From Clostridia bacterium (GTDB lineage Bacteria; Bacillota; Clostridia; Oscillospirales; CAG-272): a stretch of DNA of 15,052 nt. The notes beneath the pieces are model-generated. The model did not search any database, was not told the origin of the DNA, and saw only the letters and a list, made by a program, of their open reading frames with translations. This document shows positions 14,329 through 15,052 of the stretch, one piece after another. Made by a program: the position numbers and the translations under genes. How positions within the stretch are numbered: position 1 is the first letter of the stretch; every line of letters begins with the position of its first letter. The stretch is taken from contig JAKSVJ010000006.1 in the NCBI GenBank assembly GCA_024408015.1, positions 1 to 15,052 on the forward strand. Reading direction: 5' to 3'.

Positions 14329-15052
14329 TTAAAGTCTCCTTATGTGGAATCCACCATCAACGTTAATAACTTCACCTGTAGAGTATGGAAGAGAACCGGT
14401 TGCAAGCATCAAGGCTGCTTTTGCGATATCATCAGGCTGTCCCATTCTTGATATAGGGAGAAGACCACCTTCGATTAATGCATCATATTTGCCTTTTACT
14501 TTGGCAGTCATATCAGTCTCAATAATGCCTGGTCTAATCTCATAAACACCAATACCATATTCGGCGAGTCTATCAGCAAATAGAGTTGTAACCATAGAGA
14601 GACCTGCTTTTGAGATGCAATATTCGCCCCTACTTGTACTTGAAGTATATGCTGACATTGATGTTACGTTAATAATTGCTGTACCATAGTTTCCTTCAAC
14701 CATCTTGTTAGAAACATATTGTGTTAAAAAGAAAGTGCCTTTAAGGTTTATTGAAAGGAGTCTATCCATGCTTTCTTCGGTCATGACAAGGATGTCATTT
14801 CTTTCAAGTGGAGCTACACCTGCGTTGTTGACAAGAACATCAATCTTACCAAATTTTTCTATTGCAACATCAACTAAATTCTTTCTATCAGCTTCTTTTG
14901 ATATATCTGTTGGTACATAGATTGAATCAGGTGAAATGGATGTTAGTTCTTTGATGTATTCTGCTATTTTTTCATCATCACTTGCTGTTCTTGAGGCAGC
15001 AATAACAGTGAATCCGTTTTTTGCAAGAGTTAAAGAAATTGCCTTTCCAATT
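14329..15052 (-). CDS. Short-chain dehydrogenase/reductase (partial, runs off right edge)
   Basis: The frame stays open to the right edge, so the first roughly 15-20 residues are missing. The visible N-terminus starts at IGKAIS, the end of the TGxxxGIG coenzyme motif. Further on are LVNNAG (structural motif), a Ser-rich segment NVTSMSAYTSS, the catalytic YCISK (YxxxK), RPGIIETDM and the terminal INVDGG typical of classical SDRs. It is annotated in many genomes as 3-oxoacyl-ACP reductase, but that name does not fix the substrate, and pairing with an FAD oxidoreductase rather than fatty-acid genes argues for a catabolic oxidoreductase. Its stop lies two bases before the TTG start of the next gene, whose ribosome site is inside its last codons, so the two are translationally coupled. 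An internal ATG at 14784 is not the start, since NNAG lies before it. Confidence 0.88.
   Translation of the reverse strand, partial: IGKAISLTLAKNGFTVIAASRTASDDEKIAEYIKELTSISPDSIYVPTDISKEADRKNLVDVAIEKFGKIDVLVNNAGVAPLERNDILVMTEESMDRLLSINLKGTFFLTQYVSNKMVEGNYGTAIINVTSMSAYTSSTSRGEYCISKAGLSMVTTLFADRLAEYGIGVYEIRPGIIETDMTAKVKGKYDALIEGGLLPISRMGQPDDIAKAALMLATGSLPYSTGEVINVDGGFHIRRL

Overview
The window reads as chromosomal DNA of a low-GC Bacillota bacterium, most likely a clostridium of the Lachnospiraceae type. The evidence is its AT-rich base composition, strong AAGGAG/AAGGGG ribosome binding sites, classic TTGNNN-N17-TATACT promoters, the lepA-hemW pair, and two nucleases typical of Bacillota (an RNase M5-like Toprim protein and Mini-RNase III). 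I see no tRNA, rRNA, insertion sequence, CRISPR array or phage gene. The species assignment is an inference from gene content alone.

Layout. (1) 1-60: a hairpin terminator, then on the minus strand hemW (61-1191) and lepA (1191-3005), overlapping by one base and driven by a clear promoter at 3041-3069. (2) 3036-3287: a divergent intergenic region with a second strong promoter (3231-3259) and two inverted repeats. (3) 3288-10001: eight plus-strand genes packed as one operon, with gaps of 4, 1 and 2 bases and overlaps of 17, 14, 8 and 4. They are a stand-alone homocysteine methyltransferase domain, holA (clamp-loader delta), an RNase M5-like Toprim nuclease, a GtrA-family membrane protein, Mini-RNase III, a DUF2974 alpha/beta hydrolase, a CPA2-type cation:proton antiporter and an MgtC-like membrane protein. 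The operon ends at a strong hairpin (10015-10051). (4) 10097-12310, minus strand: a 737-residue protein with six membrane segments and a very long low-complexity tail. The tail has a Lys/Ala coiled coil, four Ala-rich modules, a six-unit 13-residue acidic repeat and a Tyr-ladder coiled coil. (5) 12372-12395: a terminator, then on the minus strand an FAD-dependent oxidoreductase (12440-14326, TTG start) and a short-chain dehydrogenase that runs off the right edge.

How the genes fit together. The central operon joins information-processing genes (DNA replication, 5S and 23S rRNA maturation) to membrane and ion homeostasis genes (GtrA, antiporter, MgtC, a putative lipase-like hydrolase). The two rRNA-maturation nucleases are separated only by the overlapping gtrA gene. 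In many Bacillota holA and lepA-hemW lie in one co-directional cluster with rpsT, gpr and spoIIP; here they are divergent and those three genes are absent from between them. The most unusual object in the window is the repeat-rich membrane protein of region 4, for which I recognise no established function.
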